DNA of 64,000 nucleotides from Pseudomonas shirazensis (GTDB taxonomy: Bacteria > Pseudomonadota > Gammaproteobacteria > Pseudomonadales > Pseudomonadaceae), in assembly GCF_014268785.2 (NCBI RefSeq), contig NZ_JABWRD020000002.1:846001-910000 (forward strand), given 5' to 3'. This document shows, in pieces, positions 16,599 to 27,304 of the stretch (positions are counted from its first letter, which is position 1; each line of letters opens with the position of its first letter). The notes beneath the pieces were generated by a model. The model was not told where the DNA came from, did not search any database, and was given only the letters and a program-made list of their open reading frames with translations. Both the position numbers and the translations under genes were made by a program.

Positions 16599-17929
16599 TG
16601 CGCGCCACACCCCAGGAGCAATTCCAGCAGCTGCTGCAGACCTTGCGTGCAGCCCTGCGCGACGGCGAGCAGTTCACCCTCGGTTTCAGCGCCGAGCAGT
16701 CGCAGTTCATTCGTTTCAACCATGCCAAGGTGCGCCAGGCCGGTGTGGTCAGCCAGGCCAGCGCCCAGCTCCGGCTGGTCGACAATGGCCGCCAGGCCGA
16801 GCAACAATTCACCTTGTGTGGCGATGCCGAGCTTGACCAGCAGCGCCTGCACGATGCCCTCAAGCAATTGCGCCAGACCTTGCCGCTGCTGGCAGTCGAC
16901 CCGTACCTGAGCCTGGACGACAGCGCCTGGCAGTCGCACAGCCTGCAACAACAGGCGCTGCCGGACCCAGCCGAGGTGCTGGCGCTGGTCGAACGCGAAG
17001 CTGCCGAACTGGATTTGGTCGGCATCTACGCCGCCGGCCCGATCTGCCGCGGCTTTGCCAGTTCGTTCGGGGCGTTTGGCTGGCATGAAGCGGTCAGTTT
17101 CAACTTCGACTGGAGCCTGTTCCACGCCAACGGAGAGGCAGTCAAAGCCAACTATGCCGGCCAGAGCTGGGACGCCGCTGCCTTTGTCGAGCGTTTGCGC
17201 CTGGCCCGCGAGCAACTGGCCTATCTGGGCCTGCCTGGGGTGCTGCTCAAGCCCGGCAGCTATCGCGCTTACCTGGCGCCAGCGGCCATGGATGAAATCG
17301 CCGGCATGCTCTGCTGGGGCGGTTTTTCCGCGCAGGCACTGGCCACCGGCAACAGCGCCTTGCAGCGGCTGTACAGCGGCGATGCGCAATTGAGCCCGCT
17401 GGTGAGTATCAGCGAGCAGGTCAGTGGCTCGCTGAGCCCGGCGTTTTCCGACGAAGGTTCGCAGCGCCAGGACCTGCAACTGATCGCCGAGGGTCGCGGC
17501 CTGCAGCGCTTGGTCAGTGCCCGCAGCGCAGCGGAGTTCAAGCTGGCCGCCAACGGCGCCGACAGCTACGAGTCACCCTGCGCGCTGAGCCTGGCGCCGG
17601 GCGAGTTGGCCACCGCCGACATCCTCCAGCGCCTGGGCACCGGCCTGTACATCAGCAACCTGTGGTACCTGAACTACTCTGACCTGCCAGCAGCACGGAT
17701 GACCGGCCTGACCCGCTTTGCCACCTTCTGGGTCAAGAACGGCGAGATTCAGGGACCGGTCAGCACCATGCGCTTCGACGATACCCTGTACAACCTGCTC
17801 GGCCAGCAGCTCGAAGCCTTGACTGCCGAGCGTGAGCTGATCCTTTCGACCAGCACCTACGGCCAACGGCAAACCGGATCGAGTCATTTGCCGGGCGCGC
17901 TGGTCAAAGCGATGACCCTGACTCTGTAA
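16598..17929 (+). CDS. TldE/PmbA-family protein (non-zinc partner)
   Basis: A 443-residue member of the PmbA/TldD fold (PGTFDMTASL-type core weakly visible). No HExxxH motif can be found, as expected for the TldE-like half that shapes the substrate tunnel of the heterodimer. The start ATG overlaps the stop of the TldD-like gene by one base (TGATG), so the two should be made in equal amounts. GGAGGAGACGCC precedes the ATG, an unusually strong ribosome-binding site. The protein ends near a leucine/threonine-rich C-terminus. It could equally be annotated simply as metallopeptidase TldD-related. Confidence 0.85.
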   Translation: MRATPQEQFQQLLQTLRAALRDGEQFTLGFSAEQSQFIRFNHAKVRQAGVVSQASAQLRLVDNGRQAEQQFTLCGDAELDQQRLHDALKQLRQTLPLLAVDPYLSLDDSAWQSHSLQQQALPDPAEVLALVEREAAELDLVGIYAAGPICRGFASSFGAFGWHEAVSFNFDWSLFHANGEAVKANYAGQSWDAAAFVERLRLAREQLAYLGLPGVLLKPGSYRAYLAPAAMDEIAGMLCWGGFSAQALATGNSALQRLYSGDAQLSPLVSISEQVSGSLSPAFSDEGSQRQDLQLIAEGRGLQRLVSARSAAEFKLAANGADSYESPCALSLAPGELATADILQRLGTGLYISNLWYLNYSDLPAARMTGLTRFATFWVKNGEIQGPVSTMRFDDTLYNLLGQQLEALTAERELILSTSTYGQRQTGSSHLPGALVKAMTLTL

Positions 17930-17959
17930 CACCGCCGCCTGGAAGGATTTGAGGCCGCC

Positions 17960-19387
17960 ATGACCGATCGCGCACCGCTTGACCCTGTCACCGCCCGCTG
18001 GATCCCGTGGGTGGTGGCGATTGCCTTTTTCATGCAGTCACTCGACGGCACTATCCTCAACACTGCGCTGCCGGCGATGGCGCGCTCGCTCGAGGAAGAC
18101 CCGCTGCGCATGCAAGGGGTGATCATCGCCTACATGCTCACCGTGGCCTTGCTGATCCCGGCCTCTGGCTGGATCTCCGACCGCTTTGGCACCAAGCGGA
18201 TCTTCTTCAGCGCGATCCTCTTGTTCAGCTTTGGCTCACTGCTGTGCGCCCTGGCCAACAGCCTCGGTTTCCTGATCGGGGCGCGGATCGTTCAGGGCCT
18301 GGGCGGTGCCTTGATGCTGCCGGTCGGGCGGCTGGTGGTGCTGCGCGCCTACCCGCGTTCAGAGCTGGTGCGGATCATGAGCTTCATCACCATCCCCGGC
18401 CTGCTCGGCCCGCTGCTGGGGCCGACCGTTGGCGGCTGGCTGGTAGAAATCCTCAGCTGGCACTGGATCTTCTTGCTCAACCTGCCGGTGGGTGCGCTGG
18501 GCTGTTGGGCGGTGTGGAAGTTCATCCCCGACCTGCGCGGCAGCGAGCGCACGACCTTCGATACACCTGGGTTCCTCCTGTTTGGTGCAGCGATGGTGCT
18601 GATCACCATTGCCATGGAAGGCCTGGGTGAGCTGCACATGCCGCACCTGCGGGTGATGTTGCTGCTGTTTGCCGGCATGGCATGCCTGGCGGCCTACTGG
18701 CTGCGTGCCGGGCGCGATCCCGAGCCGCTGTTCTCGCCCAGCCTGTTCCGCGTGCGCACCTTCGCCATCGGTATTCTCGGCAATCTGTTCGCTCGTCTGG
18801 GCAGCGGTGCCCTGCCCTTCCTGGTGCCGCTGCTGCTGCAGATCGCCCTGGGCTATTCGCCGTCCCAGGCTGGCATGAGCATGATCCCTCTGGCAGCAGC
18901 GGCGATGGTTGCCAAGTCGGTGGCACGGCCGCTGATCGAGCGGCTCGGCTACCGCATCATCCTCACCGGCAATACCGTGCTGCTGGGCATCCTCCTGGCG
19001 AGCCTGGGCCTGGTCGATGAGCAGACGCCGTATGCTTTGTTGCTGGTGCAGCTGTCGTTGCTCGGTGCAGTCAACTCGCTGCAGTTCACCGCGATGAACA
19101 CGGTAACCCTGATCGATCTCGACGATGCCAGTGCCAGCAGCGGCAACGGCTTGCTTTCGGTGGTTGCGCAACTGGCCTTGAGCCTGGGCGTGGCCTGTGC
19201 CGGTGCCCTGCTCGGCGGCTTCACCGCGGCTGGTAACGGCGATGGCGTTGAGAGCGTGCTGGGGGCCTTCCAGCTGACCTTCTTCACCATCGGCCTGATG
19301 TCGATGCTGGCAGCGGCGATCTTCCTGCAACTGGCGCCAAGCGACGGCAGGCGTGCCCGTCGTCCGGAAGCCGAGATCGAACCTTAG
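17960..19387 (+). CDS. MFS multidrug exporter, DHA2 (EmrB/MdtD-like) family
   Basis: A 475-residue inner-membrane proton-driven exporter with about 13-14 hydrophobic segments. It begins WIPWVVAIAFFMQSLDGTIL, the typical MdtD/EmrB first helix with the conserved D and T. The loop 2-3 motif A is GWISDRFGTKRIF, and motif C-like IPGLLGPLLGPTVGGWLVE follows. Members of this group expel drugs or small metabolites. No TolC- or EmrA-like partner lies nearby. The gene follows the TldE-like gene by 30 bp with GGAAGG before the ATG. Substrate unknown. Confidence 0.9.
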   Translation: MTDRAPLDPVTARWIPWVVAIAFFMQSLDGTILNTALPAMARSLEEDPLRMQGVIIAYMLTVALLIPASGWISDRFGTKRIFFSAILLFSFGSLLCALANSLGFLIGARIVQGLGGALMLPVGRLVVLRAYPRSELVRIMSFITIPGLLGPLLGPTVGGWLVEILSWHWIFLLNLPVGALGCWAVWKFIPDLRGSERTTFDTPGFLLFGAAMVLITIAMEGLGELHMPHLRVMLLLFAGMACLAAYWLRAGRDPEPLFSPSLFRVRTFAIGILGNLFARLGSGALPFLVPLLLQIALGYSPSQAGMSMIPLAAAAMVAKSVARPLIERLGYRIILTGNTVLLGILLASLGLVDEQTPYALLLVQLSLLGAVNSLQFTAMNTVTLIDLDDASASSGNGLLSVVAQLALSLGVACAGALLGGFTAAGNGDGVESVLGAFQLTFFTIGLMSMLAAAIFLQLAPSDGRRARRPEAEIEP

Positions 19388-19451
19388 GGGGAATGACCAC
19401 GAGGCTGGTAGACTATCGGGCATTTTTCGCTTTGCTACCCAGGCCCGCCTC

Positions 19452-20837
<1,386 letters not shown>

Positions 20838-20909
20838 TAGCTGCAGCAACCCTGTGCCGGCGGCACAGGGTCGGCCTCACCCTCGTTCAACTGATTCCAG
20901 GTAACCCCC

Positions 20910-22091
20910 GTGCACTCCACCGACGTGATCATCCTCGGCGCTGGCGCCGCCGGCCTGATGTGCGCTCAGCTCAGCGCCAATCGTGGCCGCCGTGTGCTGC
21001 TGCTCGACCATGCCAACAAACCGGGCAAGAAGATCCTCATGTCGGGTGGCGGGCGTTGCAACTTCACAAACATGTACACCGAGCCGAGCAACTTCCTCTC
21101 GAACAACCCGCACTTCTGCAAATCGGCGCTGGCCCGCTATACCCAGTGGGACTTCATCGAACTGGTGGCCAAGCACCAGGTGCCGTATCACGAGAAGAAG
21201 CTCGGTCAGCTGTTCTGCGATAACAAATCCAGCGACATCCTCGACCTGCTGCTGGCCGAGTGCAACGCCGCAGGGGTGGACCTGCGCATGGACACCAGCA
21301 TCGAGACCATCGAGAAAACCGCCGAGGGTTATCGGCTGCAGACCAGCGCCGGCCCGTTCGCCTGCCAGTCGCTGGTGATCGCCACCGGCGGGTTATCGAT
21401 CCCGACGTTGGGCGCCAGCGGCTTCGGCTACCAGGTAGCGCGCCAGTTCGGCCACACCTTGCTGCCAACCCGTGCCGGGCTGGTGCCGTTCACCATCACC
21501 GAGCCGCAGCTCAAGGCCATGTGCACCGAGCTTTCGGGCACCTCGCTGGACTGCACCGCCAGCTGCAACGGCAGCAGCTTTCGCGAGAACCTGCTGTTTA
21601 CTCACCGCGGCCTGAGTGGCCCGGCGATTCTGCAGATTTCTTCGTTCTGGGAGGCCGGCGACAGCGTCGAGATCAACCTGCTGCCTGACCGTGACGCGCT
21701 GGACTGGCTGCAAAGCCAGCAAATCGAGCGCGCCAACAGCGAGCTGAAGACCGTGCTCGGCGAGGTGTTCACGCGCAAGCTGGCAAACCTGCTGGCCGAG
21801 CAGTGGTTCGAATCAAAGCCGATGAAGCAGTACACCCCGGCCGAGCTGGCACAGATCGCTGACAAGCTGGCCTGCTGGCAGGTAGTGCCGGCCGGCACCG
21901 AAGGTTATCGCACGGCCGAGGTCACCCTGGGCGGCGTCGACACGCGCGAAGTGTCGTCCAAGACCATGGAATCGCTGAAAAGCCCTGGGCTGTATTTCAT
22001 CGGTGAAGTGCTCGATGTCAGTGGCCATCTCGGCGGATTTAATTTCCAGTGGGCCTGGGCTTCTGCCAACGCCGCGGCGCAGTTCGTGTAA
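20910..22091 (+). CDS. NAD(P)/FAD-dependent oxidoreductase, HI0933/YhiN family
   Basis: A 393-residue flavoprotein of the HI0933-like family. The dinucleotide-binding motif is VIILGAGAAGLMCAQLSAN at residues 6-24. The family signature KKILMSGGGRCNFTN is at about 43-57, and the end carries GGFNFQWAWASANAAAQ. Related proteins include BaiN-like reductases, but the physiological reaction of most members is not known. Start is the GTG at 20910, with CAGGTAA upstream. It stands alone, 73 bp after dbpA. No partner suggests a substrate. Confidence 0.88.
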   Translation: MHSTDVIILGAGAAGLMCAQLSANRGRRVLLLDHANKPGKKILMSGGGRCNFTNMYTEPSNFLSNNPHFCKSALARYTQWDFIELVAKHQVPYHEKKLGQLFCDNKSSDILDLLLAECNAAGVDLRMDTSIETIEKTAEGYRLQTSAGPFACQSLVIATGGLSIPTLGASGFGYQVARQFGHTLLPTRAGLVPFTITEPQLKAMCTELSGTSLDCTASCNGSSFRENLLFTHRGLSGPAILQISSFWEAGDSVEINLLPDRDALDWLQSQQIERANSELKTVLGEVFTRKLANLLAEQWFESKPMKQYTPAELAQIADKLACWQVVPAGTEGYRTAEVTLGGVDTREVSSKTMESLKSPGLYFIGEVLDVSGHLGGFNFQWAWASANAAAQFV

Positions 22092-22151
22092 TGTAGAATC
22101 CTTTCAGCAATGCCCTGAAAGGTTCTCATCGATCACTGCCAGCAGGCCACT

Positions 22152-24335
22152 ATGTCATCGAGCTCGTTTCGTCATTCTCTGCGTCGTTTGTGGGGCCAGG
22201 ACAAGTTCAGTTATGCCATCCGGGTGACCATCGCCCTCACCGGCAGCATGGCCTTGTGTTGGTATCAAGATGAAATGAAGCTGTTGATCCCGCTGTTTCT
22301 GGGGATCATAGCCAGCGCCCTGGCCGAGACCGACGACGGCTGGCAGGGCCGCCTCAGCGCCCTGCTGGTGACCCTGGCCTGTTTTGCCATCGCCGCGCTG
22401 TCGGTCGAGCTGCTGTTCCCCTACCCCTGGATTTTTGCCTTCGCCCTGGCCCTGGCGGCGTTCTGCCTGACCATGCTCGGCGCCTTAGGCGAGCGCTATG
22501 GCGCGATTGCCTCGGCGACCTTGATCCTCTCGGTGTACACCATGATCGGCGTCGACCAGCGCGGCGGCGAGGTCACCGACTTCTGGCACGAGCCCTTGCT
22601 GCTGGTGGCAGGCGCTGCCTGGTATGGGCTGCTGTCGGTGCTGTGGCAGGCGCTGTTCTCCAATCAGCCGGTGCAGCAGAGCCTGGCCAAGCTGTTCTAC
22701 GAGCTGGGCCGCTACCTCAAGCTCAAGGCCAACCTGTTCGAGCCAATTCGCAACCTTGAAGTGGAATCGCGACGGCTGGACCTGGCCCAGCAGAACGGCA
22801 AGGTGGTCGCAGCCCTCAACGCCGCCAAAGAGATCATCCTGCACCGGGTCGGCAACAGCCAACCCAACTCGAAGGTCAGCCGCTACCTCAAGCTGTATTT
22901 CCTGGCCCAGGACATTCACGAGCGCGTGAGTGCCTCGCACTATCCGTACAACGCTCTGGCCGAGGCGTTTTTCCACAGCGACGTGATGTTCCGCTGCCAG
23001 CGCCTGCTGCGCCAGCAAGGCTCGGCCTGCCAGCAGCTGTCGGAATCGATCCGCATGCGCCAGCCGTTCGTCTACGGCAGCGGTTTTGCCGAGGCGCTGG
23101 AAGACCTGCACGCCTCCCTGGAACACCTGCGCATCCAGAGCAACCCAGCCTGGCGCGGCCTGCTGCGCTCGCTGCGGGCGCTGGCTGGCAACCTCGCCAC
23201 GCTGGACCGCCTGCTCGCCGACGCCAGCAACCCGGATGGCCTTGCCGATGCCAGTGACAGCAGCCTGCTGGACCGCTCGCCGCGCAACTTCAAGGACGTC
23301 TGGAGCCGCCTGCGCACGCAGCTGACGCCGACTTCGCTGCTGTTCCGCCATGCTCTGCGCCTGCCGCTGGCGCTGTCGATCGGCTATGGCATGGTGCATC
23401 TGATTCACCCGACCCAGGGTTACTGGATCATCCTCACCACGCTGTTCGTCTGCCAGCCCAATTATGGCGCGACGCGGCGCAAGCTGGTGCAGCGGATTTT
23501 CGGCACGGCGATCGGCCTGACGGTCGGCTGGGCGTTGTTCGACCTGTTCCCCAACCCGGTGGTGCAGTCGTTGTTCGCGGTGGTTGCCGGGGTGGTGTTC
23601 TTCGTCAACCGCACCACCCGCTACACCCTGGCCACGGCGGCAATCACGCTGATGGTGCTGTTCTGCTTCAACCAGATCGGCGACGGTTACGGCCTGTTCC
23701 TGCCGCGCCTGTTCGATACCCTGGTCGGCAGCCTGATCGCCATTCTGGCGGTGTTCCTGTTCCTGCCCGACTGGCAGGGGCGGCGGCTGAACAAGGTGCT
23801 GGCCAATACCCTGACCTGCGCCAGCGAGTACCTGCGCCAGATCATGCAGCAGTATGCGTACGGCAAGCGCGACGACCTCGCCTATCGCCTGGCCCGGCGC
23901 AATGCGCACAACGCTGACGCAGCGCTGTCGACTACTCTGGCCAACATGCTGATGGAGCCTGGCCACTTCCGTAAGGAAGCCGATGTCGGTTTCCGCTTCC
24001 TGGTGCTCTCGCACACCTTGCTCAGCTACCTGTCAGGACTAGGTGCGCACCGCGATACGGCGCTGCCGCCAGAGGTCCACGAGCAACTGATCGACGGTGC
24101 CGGGGTCAGCCTGGCCAACAGCCTCGACCAGATCGCCAACGGCCTGGCCGCGCGCCTGCCGGTGGCGATTCACAGTGATGAAGAAGAAGCCTTGGCCAAT
24201 GCCCTCGAGCAGATGCCGGACGAGCTGGATGAGCATCAGCGCCTGGTGCAGACGCAGCTGGCCTTGATCTGCCGCCAGCTCGGCCCGCTGCGGACCATGG
24301 CCGCGCACTTGATCAAGGAAAGTGCGCCGAGCTGA
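22152..24335 (+). CDS. yccS: YccS/YhfK-family membrane protein (FUSC-like)
   Basis: A 727-residue inner-membrane protein. Two hydrophobic blocks of about six helices each (residues 25-165 and 395-545) flank long cytoplasmic regions, the architecture of YccS/YhfK and of the aromatic-acid efflux protein AaeB (fusaric acid resistance family). The N-terminus YAIRVTIALTGSMALCW and the second block LRLPLALSIGYGMVHLIHP, then GYWIILTTLFVCQPNYGATR, fit TIGR01666 (YccS). The role is unproven; efflux of aromatic or weak acids is a family-based guess. It ends 10 bp before a convergent gene. Confidence 0.87.
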   Translation: MSSSSFRHSLRRLWGQDKFSYAIRVTIALTGSMALCWYQDEMKLLIPLFLGIIASALAETDDGWQGRLSALLVTLACFAIAALSVELLFPYPWIFAFALALAAFCLTMLGALGERYGAIASATLILSVYTMIGVDQRGGEVTDFWHEPLLLVAGAAWYGLLSVLWQALFSNQPVQQSLAKLFYELGRYLKLKANLFEPIRNLEVESRRLDLAQQNGKVVAALNAAKEIILHRVGNSQPNSKVSRYLKLYFLAQDIHERVSASHYPYNALAEAFFHSDVMFRCQRLLRQQGSACQQLSESIRMRQPFVYGSGFAEALEDLHASLEHLRIQSNPAWRGLLRSLRALAGNLATLDRLLADASNPDGLADASDSSLLDRSPRNFKDVWSRLRTQLTPTSLLFRHALRLPLALSIGYGMVHLIHPTQGYWIILTTLFVCQPNYGATRRKLVQRIFGTAIGLTVGWALFDLFPNPVVQSLFAVVAGVVFFVNRTTRYTLATAAITLMVLFCFNQIGDGYGLFLPRLFDTLVGSLIAILAVFLFLPDWQGRRLNKVLANTLTCASEYLRQIMQQYAYGKRDDLAYRLARRNAHNADAALSTTLANMLMEPGHFRKEADVGFRFLVLSHTLLSYLSGLGAHRDTALPPEVHEQLIDGAGVSLANSLDQIANGLAARLPVAIHSDEEEALANALEQMPDELDEHQRLVQTQLALICRQLGPLRTMAAHLIKESAPS

Positions 24336-24344
24336 GCCAAGGTT

Positions 24345-25082
24345 CTAGAAGCCATGCTGGCGCAGCAGGCGCTGATAGCTGCCATCGGCCTTCATGGCCG
24401 CAATCGCGCGCTCGAAGCGCTGCACGATCTGCCGATGTTGCGGGTGCTGCAGGCTGACCAGAATGTGCAGGCTGTTCTCAGCCAGCGGCGGATCGACAAA
24501 ACTGACCGAGTCACGTACTTGCTGCGGCTCGCGCTGCAGGTTGTAACGTGCAACATACTCGTCTTCCACTGCCAGCTTGACCCGCCCGGCCGCCAGCATG
24601 CGCACAGCTGAGGAGAAATTGCGCACCTGTACCTTGCTCAGGCGGCTGTCATCGTCGAAGCTCGGCGAATAGGCATAGCCGCGCACCACGGCGATGCTGT
24701 AGGGGTACAGGTCAGCCTGGCGCTGATAAGTGAAGGCCTCACCCTGACGCTTGAGCAAGCGGATACGGTTACCCAGGTAGGCACTTGAAAACTGCCCGAT
24801 CTGGGTGCGCGATTCGTTGTACCAGGCGTTGACCAGCACGTCGTAACGTCCTTCGCCCAACCCTTTCAACGCCCGCGCCCAAGGCACTTCTTCGTATTCA
24901 CTGGTAAAGCCTGCGCGCATCAGCGCCGTGGTCACCAGGCTGGTCGCTAGGCCACCGCCGGGCATGCTGGCGTCGGTGAACGGCGGCCAGCTGTCGGCAA
25001 CCAGACGCAGTTTTTGCTCTGCAGCTGCAGGCGAGGCCAGCAACGCCAGCAACAGCCCGGCAAGGCACAGCAGTGGCCGCAT
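24345..25082 (-). CDS. Periplasmic solute-binding protein, family 3 (amino-acid type)
   Basis: A 245-residue secreted protein of the SBP_bac_3 family. A Sec signal peptide is clear (MRPLLCLAGLLLALLASPAAA). It is followed by EQKLRLVADSWPPFTDASMP, the usual first strand of these domains. No ABC permease or ATPase gene is nearby, so it may be a stand-alone sensor-type or orphan binding protein. The ATG at 25082 is chosen because it begins the signal peptide and has AAGGA 8 bp upstream. An in-frame ATG 60 bp earlier would add a non-family leader. It resembles the protein encoded at 51238-52023. Ligand unknown. Confidence 0.85.
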   Translation of the reverse strand: MRPLLCLAGLLLALLASPAAAEQKLRLVADSWPPFTDASMPGGGLATSLVTTALMRAGFTSEYEEVPWARALKGLGEGRYDVLVNAWYNESRTQIGQFSSAYLGNRIRLLKRQGEAFTYQRQADLYPYSIAVVRGYAYSPSFDDDSRLSKVQVRNFSSAVRMLAAGRVKLAVEDEYVARYNLQREPQQVRDSVSFVDPPLAENSLHILVSLQHPQHRQIVQRFERAIAAMKADGSYQRLLRQHGF

Positions 25083-25245
25083 GCACGAATCCTTTTGGCA
25101 ATGGGGGGCTCCCGCGGATGACGGTAACATGTGCTCCGTCATACTGAGCAGAATACAGATCCGCGGTGCTGCCGACAGCGGGCAATGATGTCAAATGGCC
25201 TCTATTTTGGCCAAGGCGGCAGATTACTTGCCAAAGCAATAATCA

Positions 25246-25262
25246 GGCCTCGTTGCGAGGCC
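25246..25262 (-). terminator. Weak hairpin after the ornithine-cyclodeaminase-like gene
   Basis: GGCCTCG-TTG-CGAGGCC lies just past the stop at 25270 on the minus strand. It is followed by TGATTATTGCTTTGG rather than a pure T-run, so its termination strength is doubtful. Confidence 0.45.
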
Positions 25263-25269
25263 CAATTGG

Positions 25270-26217
25270 TCAGCGTTGCAGCACCTCCAGCACGCAGCGG
25301 GCAATCTGCGCATCCTGCACCGCAACGCCGGTCAGATCGGCGAGGGTCAGTTGCCCGTCGTGTTCGCGCCCGGTCGTGTGCCCTGCCAGCACCTCGCCGA
25401 GTTCGCTCAGCTGGCTTGGGGCTATCAAACCGGCCTTGAGCGCATGAGACACCTCGCCGTACTGGCTACATTGGCGGCGCGAATCGACAATGATCCGCTG
25501 AGCACTGGCGACCAGCTCCACCGCCAGTTCCTGCTTGCCTGATGCATCGGCACCGACCGCGGTGATATGGCTGCCGGGCAGCAGCCATTCACGTTGCAGC
25601 AGCGGCTCGCGGGAAGGCGTGGCGCAGACCAGCAGGTTGGCCGCCTCGGCCACTAGCCGCGGTTGCTCGATACAGCGCACAGTGCAGCCCAGCGCCTCGG
25701 CAAACGCCCTGTAATCGCGCCGCGCGGCGTCACTACGACCCCACACCAGCACCTCGCGGCAGGCGGTGACTGCCAGCAACTGCTCCAGCTGCAAGCGCGC
25801 CTGCATGCCGGTGCCAAGGATGCCGATCGCTTCGACCCGGTTCGGCGCCAGCAACCGTGCCGCGATGCGCCCAGCCAAGGCGGTGCGCATGCAGGTCAAC
25901 CAACCCTGATCAGCCAGCAGCGCCAACGGCTGGCCGGTGCTGGCACTGAGCACCAGCATCAGCCCGTCGTTGCTCGGCAAGCCCTGCTGCGGGTTGCTGT
26001 AGAAACCAGTGGAAACCTTGACCGTGAAGGTCTCACTGCCCTCGACATAGGCCGATTTGATACAGCAGTCGCCATTTGCCTGAGGGAAGCCGAATGCCTG
26101 CACCGGTGGCACCTGCACCCGGCCTGCGGAATAAGCGACAAAGCCCAGTTCGATGGCGCACATGGCCTGATGGACATCCAGCGCGGCCATGATCGCCGGC
26201 AGCTCGTAGACCTTCAT
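25270..26217 (-). CDS. Ornithine cyclodeaminase / mu-crystallin family NAD(P)-dependent enzyme
   Basis: A 315-residue member of the family that includes ornithine cyclodeaminase, alanine dehydrogenase, EutC of hydroxyectoine breakdown and the iminosuccinate reductase BhcD. The Rossmann signature is AIGILGTGMQARLQLEQL near residue 120. KSAYVEGSETFTVKVSTGFY carries the substrate-side lysines typical of the family. The gene overlaps the dehydratase gene in ATGA, so the products should act on successive steps. By analogy with EutBC and BhcBD, reduction of an imino acid made by the dehydratase (for example iminosuccinate to aspartate) is the favoured idea, but the true substrate is not known. Start at 26217 is set by the overlap. 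Confidence 0.85.
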   Translation of the reverse strand: MKVYELPAIMAALDVHQAMCAIELGFVAYSAGRVQVPPVQAFGFPQANGDCCIKSAYVEGSETFTVKVSTGFYSNPQQGLPSNDGLMLVLSASTGQPLALLADQGWLTCMRTALAGRIAARLLAPNRVEAIGILGTGMQARLQLEQLLAVTACREVLVWGRSDAARRDYRAFAEALGCTVRCIEQPRLVAEAANLLVCATPSREPLLQREWLLPGSHITAVGADASGKQELAVELVASAQRIIVDSRRQCSQYGEVSHALKAGLIAPSQLSELGEVLAGHTTGREHDGQLTLADLTGVAVQDAQIARCVLEVLQR

Positions 26218-27188
26218 GCGATAGCCTCGAGGTATTTCTCCAGCACGATATTGCGGCCGCACAGCACGACTGCGACTTTCTTGCCGCGATACTCCTCGGC
26301 CAGCGCCAGCATGCCGGCCATCGCCACGCCTGCGGCGCCCTCGATGATCCAGCGCTCGCTGGCGGCGACCTCACGCATGGCAGCCTTGATCTGCGCCTCA
26401 CTGACCAACACACTCTGACTCAACAGCCGTTGGCACAGGCCGAGGGTAACGCTGTCGGGTTCGACGCCGCCGGCGGTGCCATCGGAGATAGTCTCCTCCT
26501 CGTCGACCTCGATGATCCGCCCTGCTGCGAGTGAGGCATGCAGGGCTGGTGAGTTGGCTGGCCAGCAACCAACGATGCGGGTTTTCGCCGACAGGCCATG
26601 CAGGGCCGCTGCAATACCGCTAATCAGACCACCACCGCCCACAGCCACGAACACCGCATCCAGCTCCGGCTGCTGCTCGAACAGTTCCATTCCGACCGTA
26701 CCCTGACCGGCGATGATCTGGTAGTCGTTGTACGGCGACACGTACGGTTTGCCTTGCACCTGCGCCTGGCGCCCGGCTTCCAGTTCGGCGCCGAGCGGAT
26801 CGAGATCAAGGCTGATGACCTCGGCGCCCAGTGCGCGCATTGCTTCCAGCTTGTAGCTGGAGGCCTGCGTGGTGGTGTAGACGCTGACCGGCACGCCCAG
26901 TGCCTGGCCGGCCAAGGCAAGGCCCTGGCCGTGGTTGCCGGAGGACGCGGTGATGACGCCACGCTGGCGCTGGGCCGGGTCAAGCAGGCGCAGCTTGTTG
27001 CTGGCACCGCGGTATTTGAACGAGCCGGTGTGCTGCAGGTGCTCGCACTTGAGGTAAACCTCACAGCCGCTCAGAGCACTCAGGCGGCTGCTCAAGGTCA
27101 ACGGCGTGACCGCGACCTGCGGACGCAGCGCGGTGTGGGCTTCAGTGATGGCCTGCTGCAGGGAGCGCAGTGCTTGGTCGTCGATCAT
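26214..27188 (-). CDS. PLP-dependent threonine-dehydratase-like enzyme
   Basis: A 324-residue fold-type II PLP enzyme (serine/threonine/hydroxyaspartate dehydratase group). The PLP-lysine motif is GSFKYRGASNKL, the asparagine loop SSGNHGQGLALAG and the phosphate loop VGGGGLISGIAAAL. No C-terminal regulatory ACT domain is present, so it is not a biosynthetic IlvA. It is translationally coupled to an ornithine-cyclodeaminase-like reductase and follows a YheO-like regulator. This is the arrangement of EutB-EutC in hydroxyectoine degradation, where 3-hydroxyaspartate is dehydrated and the imine is reduced. No ectoine genes are nearby. The ATG at 27188 begins the conserved part; frames upstream are not family-like. 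Confidence 0.86.
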   Translation of the reverse strand: MIDDQALRSLQQAITEAHTALRPQVAVTPLTLSSRLSALSGCEVYLKCEHLQHTGSFKYRGASNKLRLLDPAQRQRGVITASSGNHGQGLALAGQALGVPVSVYTTTQASSYKLEAMRALGAEVISLDLDPLGAELEAGRQAQVQGKPYVSPYNDYQIIAGQGTVGMELFEQQPELDAVFVAVGGGGLISGIAAALHGLSAKTRIVGCWPANSPALHASLAAGRIIEVDEEETISDGTAGGVEPDSVTLGLCQRLLSQSVLVSEAQIKAAMREVAASERWIIEGAAGVAMAGMLALAEEYRGKKVAVVLCGRNIVLEKYLEAIA

Positions 27189-27236
27189 CAGTAATGCTCT
27201 CGGTGGCAGAGCGCCACCCAGGCAGCGCACTCATAT

Positions 27237-27267
27237 GGAAATTAAATCTACGATAGATTTTATTTCC
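27237..27267. promoter_or_regulatory. 31-bp near-perfect palindrome, probable operator
   Basis: Arms GGAAATTAAATCTA (27237-27250) and TAGATTTTATTTCC (27254-27267) around a CGA centre match at 13 of 14 positions. The site is AT-rich in a GC-rich neighbourhood, lies 49 bp upstream of the dehydratase ATG and just downstream of the YheO-like regulator gene, and has no T-run typical of terminators. It is best read as the binding site of that regulator over the promoter of the dehydratase-reductase pair. Confidence 0.65.
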
Positions 27268-27304
27268 ACGTCACGCAAGCATCAGCGAGCAGGTCGACAG
27301 GTGA

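Noticed and set aside
24345..25082. Member of an ABC amino-acid uptake operon
   Set aside because: No permease or ATPase gene is adjacent; neighbours are a YccS-like protein and a cyclodeaminase-like enzyme.
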